A stretch of 64,000 nt of DNA, taken from Cedecea neteri. Lineage in GTDB: Bacteria > Pseudomonadota > Gammaproteobacteria > Enterobacterales > Enterobacteriaceae. Position numbers and translations under genes: made by a program. This document shows positions 56,643 through 64,000 of the stretch, piece by piece (the stretch's first letter is position 1; each line of letters begins with the position of its first letter). Below the pieces are notes generated by a model. The model had not been told where the DNA came from, made no database searches, and worked only from the letters and a program-made list of their open reading frames with translations. Location of the stretch: NCBI RefSeq assembly GCF_000757825.1, contig NZ_CP009451.1:1-64000 (forward strand), given 5' to 3'.

Positions 56643-56873
56643 ATGACTACATTCCATACCGTCAGTCAGAAAGCCAAACCAGGCCTGAAACTCGCCGGTA
56701 AGCTGGCTCTGCTTGCCGCCCTGCGATTCGGCCCGGCCGGTTTTGCCGCGTGGGCAATAAAATCCGTTGCCCGTCGCCCGCTTAAAATGGTGCTGGCCGT
56801 GGTGCTGGAGCCGTTGCTGACCCGCATCCTGCGTAACGTCTCCGATCGTTACGACCGCCGTATGGCAAAATAA
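56643..56873 (+). CDS. pspD: Phage-shock protein PspD
   Basis: A 76-residue peripheral inner-membrane protein. The segments [20 protein letters not shown] and [20 protein letters not shown] are those of the family (73 residues in E. coli). I chose the ATG at 56643 with GGAGAGAC before it, rather than the frame extension back into the repeat. In E. coli pspE follows; here ycjX follows after 112 bases and pspE is absent. Confidence 0.92.
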   Translation: MTTFHTVSQKAKPGLKLAGKLALLAALRFGPAGFAAWAIKSVARRPLKMVLAVVLEPLLTRILRNVSDRYDRRMAK

Positions 56874-56985
56874 CCCTCCTGCAACGGTAAGAATTCTCGC
56901 CATAACGCTTTGATTCGTGGCATTTCGCCCCATTTGATATTATCAATGAAGGTATTTCCCGAAACGGAAGGCAATCAGGACGCTT

Positions 56986-58383
56986 ATGAACCGAATCAAA
57001 AACGAACTTAACGCCCTGGTGAACCGGGGCGTCGATCGTCATTTACGCCTGGCGGTGACCGGGCTGAGCCGCAGCGGTAAAACGGCGTTTATCACCGCGA
57101 TGGTCAACCAGCTGCTGGGTATTCATACCGGCGCACGGCTGCCGATGCTTAGCGCCGCGCGCGAAGAGCGACTGCTGGGCGTTAAGCGCGTTCCCCAGCG
57201 TGATCTGGGCATTCAACGCTTCACCTATGATGAAGGTATGGCGCAGCTTTTCGGCACGCCTCCGGCCTGGCCGACGCCGACTCGCGGCGTGAGCGAAATG
57301 CGCCTGGCGCTGCGCTACCGTTCCAACGACTCGCTGCTGCGCCACTTCAAAGACACTTCAACGCTGTACCTGGAAATCGTGGATTATCCGGGCGAGTGGC
57401 TGCTCGACCTGCCCATGTTAGCGCAGGATTACCTCAGCTGGTCGCGACAGATGACCGGCCTGCTGCAGGGGCAGCGCGCCGAATGGTCTGCCCAATGGCG
57501 TCGTCTTTGTGAAGGGCTGGATCCTCTTGCACCCGCGGATGAAAACCGCCTCGCCGCTATCTCTGAGGCGTGGACCGACTACCTGATGCGCTGCAAAAAA
57601 GAAGGGCTGCACTTTATTCAGCCGGGGCGTTTTGTCCTGCCCGGAGATATGGCCGGAGCTCCGGCCCTGCAGTTCTTCCCGTGGCCGGACGTCGACGATT
57701 ACGGCGAGTCGAAACTTGCGCAGGCGGATAAAAACAGCAACATCGGTATGCTGCGTGCGCGCTTTGATTACTACTGTGAAAAAGTGGTGAAAGGGTTCTA
57801 TAAGAATCACTTCCTGCGCTTCGACCGCCAGATCGTGCTGGTGGACTGCCTGCAGCCGCTCAACAGCGGGCCGCAGGCGTTTAACGACATGCGGCTGGCG
57901 TTAACCCAGCTAATGCAAAGCTTCCATTACGGGCAGCGCACGCTGTTCCGCCGCCTGTTTTCACCGGTTATCGATAAGCTGCTGTTTGCCGCGACCAAAG
58001 CCGATCACGTTACTGTCGATCAGCATGCCAACATGGTCTCTCTGCTGCAGCAGCTGGTGCAGGACGCCTGGCAAAATGCGGCCTTCGAAGGTATCACTAT
58101 GGACTGCATGGGGCTGGCTTCGGTTCAGGCCACGCAGAGCGGCATGGTTGAAGTTCAGGGCGAGCAAATTCCGGCGCTGCGCGGCAACCGCCTTAGCGAT
58201 GGTGAACCGCTGACGGTCTATCCGGGTGAAGTCCCTTCGCGCCTGCCCGGCAATGCTTTCTGGCAGAACCAGGGCTTTCAGTTTGAACAATTCCGCCCGC
58301 AGGTGATGGACGTTGACCGTCCGCTGCCGCACATTCGAATGGACGCGGCGCTGGAATTCCTGATTGGAGATAAATTGCGATGA
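56986..58383 (+). CDS. ycjX: YcjX, P-loop NTPase of the psp regulon
   Basis: A 465-residue protein with a P-loop near the N-terminus (GLSRSGKT, residues 26-33) and the DYPGEWLLD motif resembling a G-protein switch. It belongs to the DUF463 family of GTP/GDP-binding stress proteins and is induced with psp genes in E. coli. Function not established. Its stop overlaps the ycjF ATG by four bases. Confidence 0.93.
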   Translation: MNRIKNELNALVNRGVDRHLRLAVTGLSRSGKTAFITAMVNQLLGIHTGARLPMLSAAREERLLGVKRVPQRDLGIQRFTYDEGMAQLFGTPPAWPTPTRGVSEMRLALRYRSNDSLLRHFKDTSTLYLEIVDYPGEWLLDLPMLAQDYLSWSRQMTGLLQGQRAEWSAQWRRLCEGLDPLAPADENRLAAISEAWTDYLMRCKKEGLHFIQPGRFVLPGDMAGAPALQFFPWPDVDDYGESKLAQADKNSNIGMLRARFDYYCEKVVKGFYKNHFLRFDRQIVLVDCLQPLNSGPQAFNDMRLALTQLMQSFHYGQRTLFRRLFSPVIDKLLFAATKADHVTVDQHANMVSLLQQLVQDAWQNAAFEGITMDCMGLASVQATQSGMVEVQGEQIPALRGNRLSDGEPLTVYPGEVPSRLPGNAFWQNQGFQFEQFRPQVMDVDRPLPHIRMDAALEFLIGDKLR

Positions 58384-59447
58384 GCGATCCTATTAAACCG
58401 CGCATCGATTTTGCGCAGCCGCTGGAGGCGGACAAAGAGCAGGACTGGAAAGCGGCTCATGCGTTCAGTGAACCAGAGGCTCAAAAGTTTACGCCGGTCG
58501 TGACCAGCCCTGAAACGCTTGCCGAAGAAGAAGGGCAGGCTGAGGCGGTTATTGACGCTGCGCTGAGGCCGAAACGCAGCCTGTGGCGTAAAATGGTCAC
58601 CGCCGGGCTGGCGCTGTTTGGCGTTAGCGTCGTCGCGCAGGGCGTGCAGTGGACCCACAACGCTTTTGTTAATCAAGACTGGATAGCGCTCGGCGGCGGC
58701 ATAGCCGGTGGGCTTATCGTTGCGGCCGGCGTCGGCTCCATTGCCGGCGAATGGCGGCGTTTATGGCGTTTACGCCAGCGCGCAGAGGAGCGCGACGAGG
58801 CCCGCGAGCTGCTTGCCAGCCACGGAACCGGGAAAGGGCGAGCGTTCTGCGAAAAATTAGCCAGCCAGGCCGGGCTGGATAAAGGCCATCCGGCGCTGCA
58901 GCGCTGGTACGCCTCCATTCACGAAACCCATAACGACCGGGAGGTTGTGGCGCTCTACGCCCAGCTGGTTCAGCCGATGCTGGACGCGCAGGCCAGACGT
59001 GAAATCAGCCGCTCGGCCGCCGAATCCACGCTGATGATCGCCGTCAGCCCGCTGGCGCTGGTGGACATGGCGTTTATCGCCTGGCGAAACCTGCGCCTGA
59101 TTAACCGCATTGCCACGCTGTACGGCATCGAGCTGGGCTACTTTAGCCGTATTCGCCTGTTCCGCCTGGTATTGCTGAATATCGCTTTTGCCGGGGCCAG
59201 CGAGCTGGTGCGTGAAGTCGGTATGGACTGGATGTCGCAGGATATCGCCGCCCGGCTTTCGGCTCGTGCCGCGCAGGGCATAGGCGCCGGGTTGCTGACC
59301 GCGCGTTTGGGGATCAAGGCCATGGAACTGTGCCGTCCGCTGCCGTGGCTGGAGGGTGACAAACCCCGGCTGGGCGATTTCCGCAAACAGCTTCTGGTCC
59401 AGCTCAAAGAAACCCTGGCTTCCGGGAAAAACAAACCGGCCAGCTGA
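58380..59447 (+). CDS. ycjF: YcjF, inner-membrane protein UPF0283
   Basis: A 355-residue protein (353 in E. coli) with two adjacent N-terminal membrane helices (about 73-92 and 98-122) and hydrophobic C-terminal segments. DUF697-type. Encoded in an operon with ycjX by a 4-base overlap; both are co-induced by envelope stress in E. coli. Precise role unknown. Confidence 0.93.
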   Translation: MSDPIKPRIDFAQPLEADKEQDWKAAHAFSEPEAQKFTPVVTSPETLAEEEGQAEAVIDAALRPKRSLWRKMVTAGLALFGVSVVAQGVQWTHNAFVNQDWIALGGGIAGGLIVAAGVGSIAGEWRRLWRLRQRAEERDEARELLASHGTGKGRAFCEKLASQAGLDKGHPALQRWYASIHETHNDREVVALYAQLVQPMLDAQARREISRSAAESTLMIAVSPLALVDMAFIAWRNLRLINRIATLYGIELGYFSRIRLFRLVLLNIAFAGASELVREVGMDWMSQDIAARLSARAAQGIGAGLLTARLGIKAMELCRPLPWLEGDKPRLGDFRKQLLVQLKETLASGKNKPAS

Positions 59448-59463
59448 GTCCGTGCTATTGACG

Positions 59464-59486
59464 AAAGGGCAGCTCCGGCTGCCTTT
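59464..59486 (+). terminator. Terminator after ycjXF
   Basis: AAAGGGCAGC and GCTGCCTTTT form a stem with one bulged G and a TCCG loop, 17 bases after the ycjF stop. Confidence 0.85.
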
Positions 59487-59671
59487 TGTCGTTTACAGCC
59501 CCGGAAGAATTTCGCGCTTGTTGACCAGTGGTTTGCCTTTTAGTGTCAACATTTCATGACAGGTATCTTCTTGCTAACGGCTAACTGAGTTATCATCCTT
59601 CCAACTCTATGAGGTCCTTCAGCCTGGCTGAGGGTCATATAGGCCGTTTACCGTAAAATAAGGTCACCTGC

Positions 59672-61234
59672 ATGCGTCTGGAAGTCTTTTGTCAGGACCG
59701 CCTTGGTCTCACTCGTGAACTGCTCGATCTGTTAGTGCTGCGCGGCATTGATTTGCGCGGTATCGAAATTGATCCGATTGGGCGTATTTACCTTAATTTT
59801 TCATCCCTTGATTTTGAATCCTTCAGCAGCCTGATGGCTGAAATCCGCCGCATTCCTGACGTCACGGACGTGCGTAAGGTGCCGTGGATGCCTTCTGAGC
59901 GCGAACATCGTGCGTTGAGCGCATTGCTTGAAGCGCTGCCGGAGCCGGTGCTGTCGCTGGATATGCGTAGTAAAGTTGAGCTGGCTAACCCGGCAAGCTG
60001 CACGCTGTTCGGGCAGAGCGAAGACCGCCTTCGTAACCATAATGCGGGCACGCTGATTAGCGGTTTTAACTTCACCCGCTGGCTGGAGAGCGAACCGCAC
60101 GACTCGCATACCGAGCATGTGGTGATCCACGGGCAAAACTTCCTGCTGGAGATCACCCCGGTTCACCTGGACGGCGAAGATAAGCAGCCGCTGCTGGTTG
60201 GTGCGGTTGTTATGCTGCGTTCTACGGTGCGCATGGGGCGTCAGTTGCAAAACCTCTCCAGCAGCGATTTCAGCGCCTTTGACCAGATTGTTGCCGTCAG
60301 TCAGAAAATGCGTCACGTAGTTGAGCAGGCCCGCAAACTGGCGCTGCTGAATGCGCCATTATTGATTGTGGGTGATACCGGCACAGGTAAAGATCTTCTG
60401 GCGAATGCCTGCCACCTGAGCAGCCCGCGGGCGCAGAAGCCTTATCTGGCGCTTAACTGCGGTTCTATTCCCGATGACGTTATCGAAAGCGAGCTGTTTG
60501 GCCATGCCGCCGGTGCCTATGCCAACGCCGTCGAAGGCAAAAAAGGCTTCTTCGAGCAGGCTAACGGCGGCTCGGTTCTGCTGGATGAAATCGGCGAAAT
60601 GTCGCCGCGCATGCAAACCAAGCTGCTGCGCTTCCTGAACGACGGGACTTTCCGTCGCGTAGGCGAAGAGCATGAGGTGCATGTCGACGTTCGCGTAATT
60701 TGTGCGACGCAGAAAAATCTGGTGGAGCTGGTGCAGAAAGGTGAGTTCCGCGAGGATCTTTATTACCGCCTGAACGTGCTGACCCTTAACCTGCCGCCGC
60801 TGCGCGATCGTCCGCAGGACATCATGCCGCTGACCGAACTGTTCGTGGCGCGCTTTGCCGACGAACAGGGCGTGCCACGGCCTAAGCTGTCTCACGATTT
60901 AAGCAGCGTGCTGACCCGCTACGGCTGGCCGGGTAACGTTCGCCAGCTCAAAAACGCTATTTATCGTGCTTTAACCCAGCTGGAAGGCTACGAGCTTCGT
61001 CCGCAGGACATCCTGCTGCCGGACTTTGACGCGGCCAGCCTGGCTGTGGGGGAAGAAGCGATGGAAGGATCGCTGGATGATATTACCAGCCGCTTTGAGC
61101 GCTCGGTATTAACGCAGCTTTACCGGAGTTATCCAAGTACCCGTAAGCTGGCAAAACGGCTGGGAGTTTCCCATACCGCGATTGCCAACAAGCTGCGCGA
61201 ATACGGTCTGAGCCAGAAGAAAAGCGAAGAGTAA
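59672..61234 (+). CDS. tyrR: Aromatic amino-acid regulator TyrR
   Basis: TyrR represses or activates genes for aromatic amino-acid synthesis and uptake with Tyr, Phe or Trp as cofactor. The 520 residues (513 in E. coli) have an ACT domain (about 1-75), a PAS domain (80-160), the AAA+ domain (205-430, GDTGTGKD) and a Fis-type HTH (STRKLAKRLGVSHTAIANKL). The GAFTGA loop of sigma-54 activators is changed to GAYANAV, as is usual for TyrR, which works with sigma-70. ATG at 59672. Confidence 0.96.
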   Translation: MRLEVFCQDRLGLTRELLDLLVLRGIDLRGIEIDPIGRIYLNFSSLDFESFSSLMAEIRRIPDVTDVRKVPWMPSEREHRALSALLEALPEPVLSLDMRSKVELANPASCTLFGQSEDRLRNHNAGTLISGFNFTRWLESEPHDSHTEHVVIHGQNFLLEITPVHLDGEDKQPLLVGAVVMLRSTVRMGRQLQNLSSSDFSAFDQIVAVSQKMRHVVEQARKLALLNAPLLIVGDTGTGKDLLANACHLSSPRAQKPYLALNCGSIPDDVIESELFGHAAGAYANAVEGKKGFFEQANGGSVLLDEIGEMSPRMQTKLLRFLNDGTFRRVGEEHEVHVDVRVICATQKNLVELVQKGEFREDLYYRLNVLTLNLPPLRDRPQDIMPLTELFVARFADEQGVPRPKLSHDLSSVLTRYGWPGNVRQLKNAIYRALTQLEGYELRPQDILLPDFDAASLAVGEEAMEGSLDDITSRFERSVLTQLYRSYPSTRKLAKRLGVSHTAIANKLREYGLSQKKSEE

Positions 61235-61240
61235 AAATAA

Positions 61241-61264
61241 AAAACCCCGGAGATCCGGGGTTTT
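61241..61264. terminator. Bidirectional terminator tyrR / tpx
   Basis: AACCCCGG and CCGGGGTT form a perfect 8-bp stem with an AGAT loop, with A and T runs on both sides, between the converging tyrR and tpx genes. Confidence 0.93.
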
Positions 61265-61286
61265 CTTTTGATACAGGCCCTGAGTC

Positions 61287-61793
61287 TTAAGCCTTCAGCA
61301 CTTCCAGTGCCGCAGCGTAGTCCGGCTCGGTGGTGATTTCATTCACCAGCTCGCTGAACACCACTTCATCGTTCTCATTGATAACCACTACCGCACGTGC
61401 GGTCAGGCCTTTCAGCGCGCCTTCGGCAATGCTGACGCCGTAAGCCTGCTGGAACTCAGGGTTACGCAGGGTCGACAGGGTAACGACGTTGTTCAACCCT
61501 TCAGCCCCGCAGAAACGGGACTGAGCGAACGGCAGGTCGGCAGAGATACACAGCACAACGGTGTTATCCAGCTCGGTTGCCAGTTGGTTAAATTTACGCA
61601 CGGATGCGGCACACACGCCGGTATCGATGCTTGGGAAAATATTCAGCACTTTACGTTTGCCGGCGAACTGGCTCAGCGCAACGTCAGAAAGATCTTTAGC
61701 GACCAGGGTGAATGCAGTGGCTTTGCTGCCGGTCTGTGGGATCTGACCTGCAACCTTGACCGGGTTGCCCTGGAAATGAACGGTTTGTGACAT
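61287..61793 (-). CDS. tpx: Thiol peroxidase Tpx
   Basis: Tpx is a periplasm-located or cytoplasmic atypical 2-Cys peroxiredoxin that reduces lipid and alkyl peroxides with thioredoxin. 168 residues; peroxidatic Cys61 in [14 protein letters not shown] and resolving Cys95 in [11 protein letters not shown]. The ATG at 61793 has AGGAAGATTAAAC before it. Divergent from ycjG. Confidence 0.96.
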   Translation of the reverse strand: MSQTVHFQGNPVKVAGQIPQTGSKATAFTLVAKDLSDVALSQFAGKRKVLNIFPSIDTGVCAASVRKFNQLATELDNTVVLCISADLPFAQSRFCGAEGLNNVVTLSTLRNPEFQQAYGVSIAEGALKGLTARAVVVINENDEVVFSELVNEITTEPDYAAALEVLKA

Positions 61794-61931
61794 GTTTAAT
61801 CTTCCTTTTACATAAAATTAACGCCCGGGACAGTGTATTCCAGGAAATCCGTGATGAACATAAAAAACTGAAAGTGCACGTAAAAGCCTGGGCTCGCTAT
61901 ACTCAGGCGATAACCCCAGGGGAGGATGACG

Positions 61932-62897
61932 ATGAGAACAGTGAAAGTTTACCAGGAAGCATGGCCGCTCCATACGCCATTTGTGATATCGAGGGGAACG
62001 CGCAGCGAAGCGGTTGTCGTGGTGGTTGAGCTGGAAGAGGACGGTGTGAAAGGCGTCGGCGAATGCACGCCATACCCGCGCTATGGTGAAAGCGATGCTT
62101 CGGTTCTGGCTCAGGTAACAACGGTACTTTCACTGCTTGAACGCGGTATGACGCGCGCTGAATTGCAGCAGGCTCTGCCGCCGGGGGCGGCGCGCAATGC
62201 AATCGACAGCGCGCTGTGGGACTTAGAAGCCCGGATGAAACATACCAGCGTATCAGCCCTGAATTCGGTTGAATTACCTGAAATGGTGACCACGGCTCAA
62301 ACGGTCACGATTGCCGCCCCGGAACAAATGGCTGCATCTGCTGCTTTGTTATGGGAGAAAGGCGCCCGCCTGCTTAAGGTCAAACTTGACGATCGTCTTA
62401 TTACCGAGCGTATGGTTGCCATCAGGGCGGCGGTACCCGAAGCTATTTTGATTGTGGATGCCAACGAGTCCTGGCGCAGCGATGGCCTGGCCGCGCGCTG
62501 CCAGCTGCTGGCAGACCTCAACGTGGCGATGCTGGAACAGCCGCTTCCGGCGGGGGACGACGGCGCCCTGGCCAATTTTATCCACCCGCTACCGATTTGC
62601 GCCGACGAAAGTTGCCACACGCGTAGCAGCCTGCCTGCGCTTGCCGGGCGTTACGAAATGGTGAACGTTAAGCTCGATAAAACCGGCGGCCTGACGGAGG
62701 CGTTGCTGCTGGCTAAGGCCGCGCGGGAACAGGGATTTGACGTCATGCTCGGCTGTATGCTTTGCACGTCACGGGCGATTGCTGCCGCGTTACCGCTGGC
62801 GGCCAGAGTACGTTTTGCCGATCTGGATGGCCCCACCTGGCTTGCCGTAGACGTGGAGCCATCGCTGCATTTTGAAACCGGAAAACTCTACCCTTGA
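61932..62897 (+). CDS. ycjG: L-Ala-D/L-Glu epimerase YcjG
   Basis: YcjG is an enolase-superfamily epimerase converting L-Ala-D-Glu from murein tripeptide to L-Ala-L-Glu. The ATG at 61932 gives 321 residues, as in E. coli; the ATG two codons earlier leaves no room for the Shine-Dalgarno AGGGGAGG. Catalytic Lys residues are in LLKVKLD and NVKLDKTGG; metal ligands in LIVDANESW, MLEQPLP and ICADESCH. Works in murein-peptide recycling with mpaA and mppA next to it. Confidence 0.95.
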   Translation: MRTVKVYQEAWPLHTPFVISRGTRSEAVVVVVELEEDGVKGVGECTPYPRYGESDASVLAQVTTVLSLLERGMTRAELQQALPPGAARNAIDSALWDLEARMKHTSVSALNSVELPEMVTTAQTVTIAAPEQMAASAALLWEKGARLLKVKLDDRLITERMVAIRAAVPEAILIVDANESWRSDGLAARCQLLADLNVAMLEQPLPAGDDGALANFIHPLPICADESCHTRSSLPALAGRYEMVNVKLDKTGGLTEALLLAKAAREQGFDVMLGCMLCTSRAIAAALPLAARVRFADLDGPTWLAVDVEPSLHFETGKLYP

Positions 62898-62899
62898 GC

Positions 62900-63607
62900 T
62901 TACCTGTGCCAGTGCAAAAGATCGGTCATTGCGCGCAGGTAGCGCTCGCTGGCTTCATCCGCTGAGATCGGCGGAAATTCAGCCGTGATACAGGGCAGGC
63001 CCAGGTCGGCGCACCAGCTGCCGAACGACCCCGGCGTTTCATACCCGACGGTGGTCACCAGCGGGAGCGCAAACGCCTCGGCCAGCCAGTGCCCCAGGGC
63101 TGAACTGTGGGGATCTTCAATGCAGCCCAGCGGATCGTGAAAAGAGACAACCCACGCGGGCTGCAGCTGATGGATAAGCTGGCACAGCGCGGTAGTTTCT
63201 GGTTCAGATCCCGGCGTCTGGCCGGTAGACAACACCACGTCACGTTTATCCGCGCTGCTGTTCCAGCGGTAAACCGTGTCACCCGCTTTCCAGTTGGCGG
63301 CCGGGAAGTTGCGGTTCAGGTCGACGCCGTGCGCATTTGCACGCAGGCCAAGCTGGCAGCCGTCCGGATTCACCGCCAGCACCACATGATGCCGCCTGAA
63401 CTGCGGTTCGAGCGTCCTTAAAGCGCAGGAAAGCGCCACCATCGCGGCGTTCTCATCGCCGTGTGTGCCGGCAATGATTAGCCCGCTGCGCTCTTCCGTT
63501 TTTATTGCCGGAAAATAGAGCAGCGGCGCGCCTAATGCTGATTTTCCGTAGCGTTCACAGCCCGGCGGCAAATGGCCGCGCTGGGGGCGAGGGCGGGTCA
63601 CAGGCAT
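62900..63607 (-). CDS. mpaA: Murein tripeptide amidase MpaA
   Basis: MpaA cleaves the D-Glu-meso-DAP bond of murein tripeptide, giving L-Ala-D-Glu, the YcjG substrate. The M14-type zinc carboxypeptidase fold is seen: GTHGDENAAM (His and Glu ligands) and VVSFHDPLG (His). 235 residues from the ATG at 63607 (MPVTRPRPQRGH), with GAGAGGAAC ahead; E. coli MpaA has 242, with extra residues at the C-terminus. Converges on ycjG with only a 2-base gap. Confidence 0.93.
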   Translation of the reverse strand: MPVTRPRPQRGHLPPGCERYGKSALGAPLLYFPAIKTEERSGLIIAGTHGDENAAMVALSCALRTLEPQFRRHHVVLAVNPDGCQLGLRANAHGVDLNRNFPAANWKAGDTVYRWNSSADKRDVVLSTGQTPGSEPETTALCQLIHQLQPAWVVSFHDPLGCIEDPHSSALGHWLAEAFALPLVTTVGYETPGSFGSWCADLGLPCITAEFPPISADEASERYLRAMTDLLHWHR

Positions 63608-63775
63608 GATGTTCCTCTCACTGAATAAGACGGCTATGAACGTCATTAATAGCAATCTTTTAGGGAAAACTCACCTTAATCCGCAGATGTGAGCTTTTTC
63701 CTGGAATCAAAAGAATAAATTACGCTACAGTAACTTACACAAATCTCCTGAATGCAAAAACACGGAAGGAAAGCG

Positions 63776-64000
63776 ATGAAAAAAAGCCTCAGTTTTAGCT
63801 GTTGTGCGTTGGCCGTTGCCGCCATGCTGCAAAGCGCCTGGGCGGCGGATGTGCCTGCAGGGACAAAGCTTGCAAGCAGTCAGGAGTTGGTCAGACATAT
63901 TAAAGACGAGCCCGCGAGTCTGGACCCGATCAAAGCGGTCGGCCTGCCGGAAATTCAGGTTATTCGCGATCTTTTTGAAGGGCTGGTTAACCAAAACGAA
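63776..64000 (+). CDS. mppA: Murein peptide-binding protein MppA, 5' part
   Basis: The first 75 codons of a periplasmic binding protein that captures L-Ala-D-Glu-DAP tripeptide for import through OppBCDF. A signal peptide MKKSLSFSCCALAVAAMLQS ending AWA is followed by ADVPAGTKLASSQELVRHI, typical of the OppA/MppA N-terminus. GGAAGGAAAGCG precedes the ATG. The gene runs off the right end of the window. Confidence 0.93.
   Translation, partial: MKKSLSFSCCALAVAAMLQSAWAADVPAGTKLASSQELVRHIKDEPASLDPIKAVGLPEIQVIRDLFEGLVNQNE

Noticed and set aside
59672..61234. Sigma-54 activator
   Set aside because: The AAA+ protein lacks the GAFTGA loop and has the ACT-PAS-AAA-HTH layout of TyrR, which works with sigma-70.

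Overview
The window is chromosomal DNA of a member of the Enterobacteriaceae. Most of its genes run in the order known from the E. coli tonB-to-mppA region (yciABC-ompW-trp-rnm-yciO-rluB-btuR-yciK-sohB-yciN-topA-cysB-acnA-ribA-pgpB-lapAB-pyrF-yciH-osmB-yciT-yciZ-gmr-rnb-yciW-fabI-sapABCDF-psp-ycjXF-tyrR-tpx-ycjG-mpaA-mppA), and the encoded proteins have near-identical lengths to those of E. coli. It is not E. coli itself: several islands differ, and an rpfF gene stands beside the gmr/pdeR gene, as in Cronobacter and relatives. I do not name a genus.

Layout. 1-6.4 kb: yciA, yciB, yciC (minus), ompW (plus) and trpA, trpB, trpC(F) (minus). All seven are recognisable from end to end but are broken by at least 20 one-base indels, mostly in short homopolymers. 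From about 5.62 kb to the right edge I found no further indel, so this looks like a low-quality contig end. 6.4-9.7 kb: intact trpGD, trpE, the trpL leader peptide, attenuator and promoter/operator. 9.8-13.2 kb: rnm, yciO, a MerR-type regulator that E. coli lacks here, and rluB. 13.2-18.1 kb: an accessory sugar locus made of a GPH-type transporter, a cytoplasmic family 3 beta-glycosidase and an AraC-type regulator, with a candidate AraC-type direct-repeat operator before the first gene. 18.1-29.1 kb: btuR, yciK, sohB, yciN, topA, cysB, three very small genes (ymiA, yciX, ymiC-like) and acnA. 29.2-30.65 kb: an IS3-family (IS150-group) insertion sequence that sits inside the loop of the ribA terminator. 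30.7-35.5 kb: ribA, pgpB, lapAB, pyrF, yciH, osmB.

35.7-40.7 kb: yciT (DeoR family) with a glycyl-radical enzyme (ybiW), its activase (ybiY) and divergent fructose-6-phosphate aldolase (fsa). These four are in two separate places in E. coli, so the new neighbourhood suggests that YciT regulates the set. 40.8-46.2 kb: yciZ, then convergent rpfF (diffusible signal factor synthase) and rpfR/pdeR (PAS-GGDEF-EAL receptor and c-di-GMP enzyme). The two genes share one CTAG tetranucleotide as both stop codons. This is a predicted DSF/BDSF cell-cell signalling module that controls c-di-GMP, and is the most notable system in the window. It is followed by rnb.

46.3-64 kb: yciW, fabI, the sapABCDF peptide/putrescine ABC transporter operon, the phage-shock regulon (pspF divergent from pspABCD, with a clear sigma-54 promoter, an IHF site and candidate PspF sites; pspE is missing and a palindromic repeat lies between pspC and pspD), ycjX-ycjF, tyrR, tpx, and the murein-peptide recycling group ycjG, mpaA and the start of mppA, which runs off the right end. 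No tRNA, rRNA, CRISPR array or prophage was seen.
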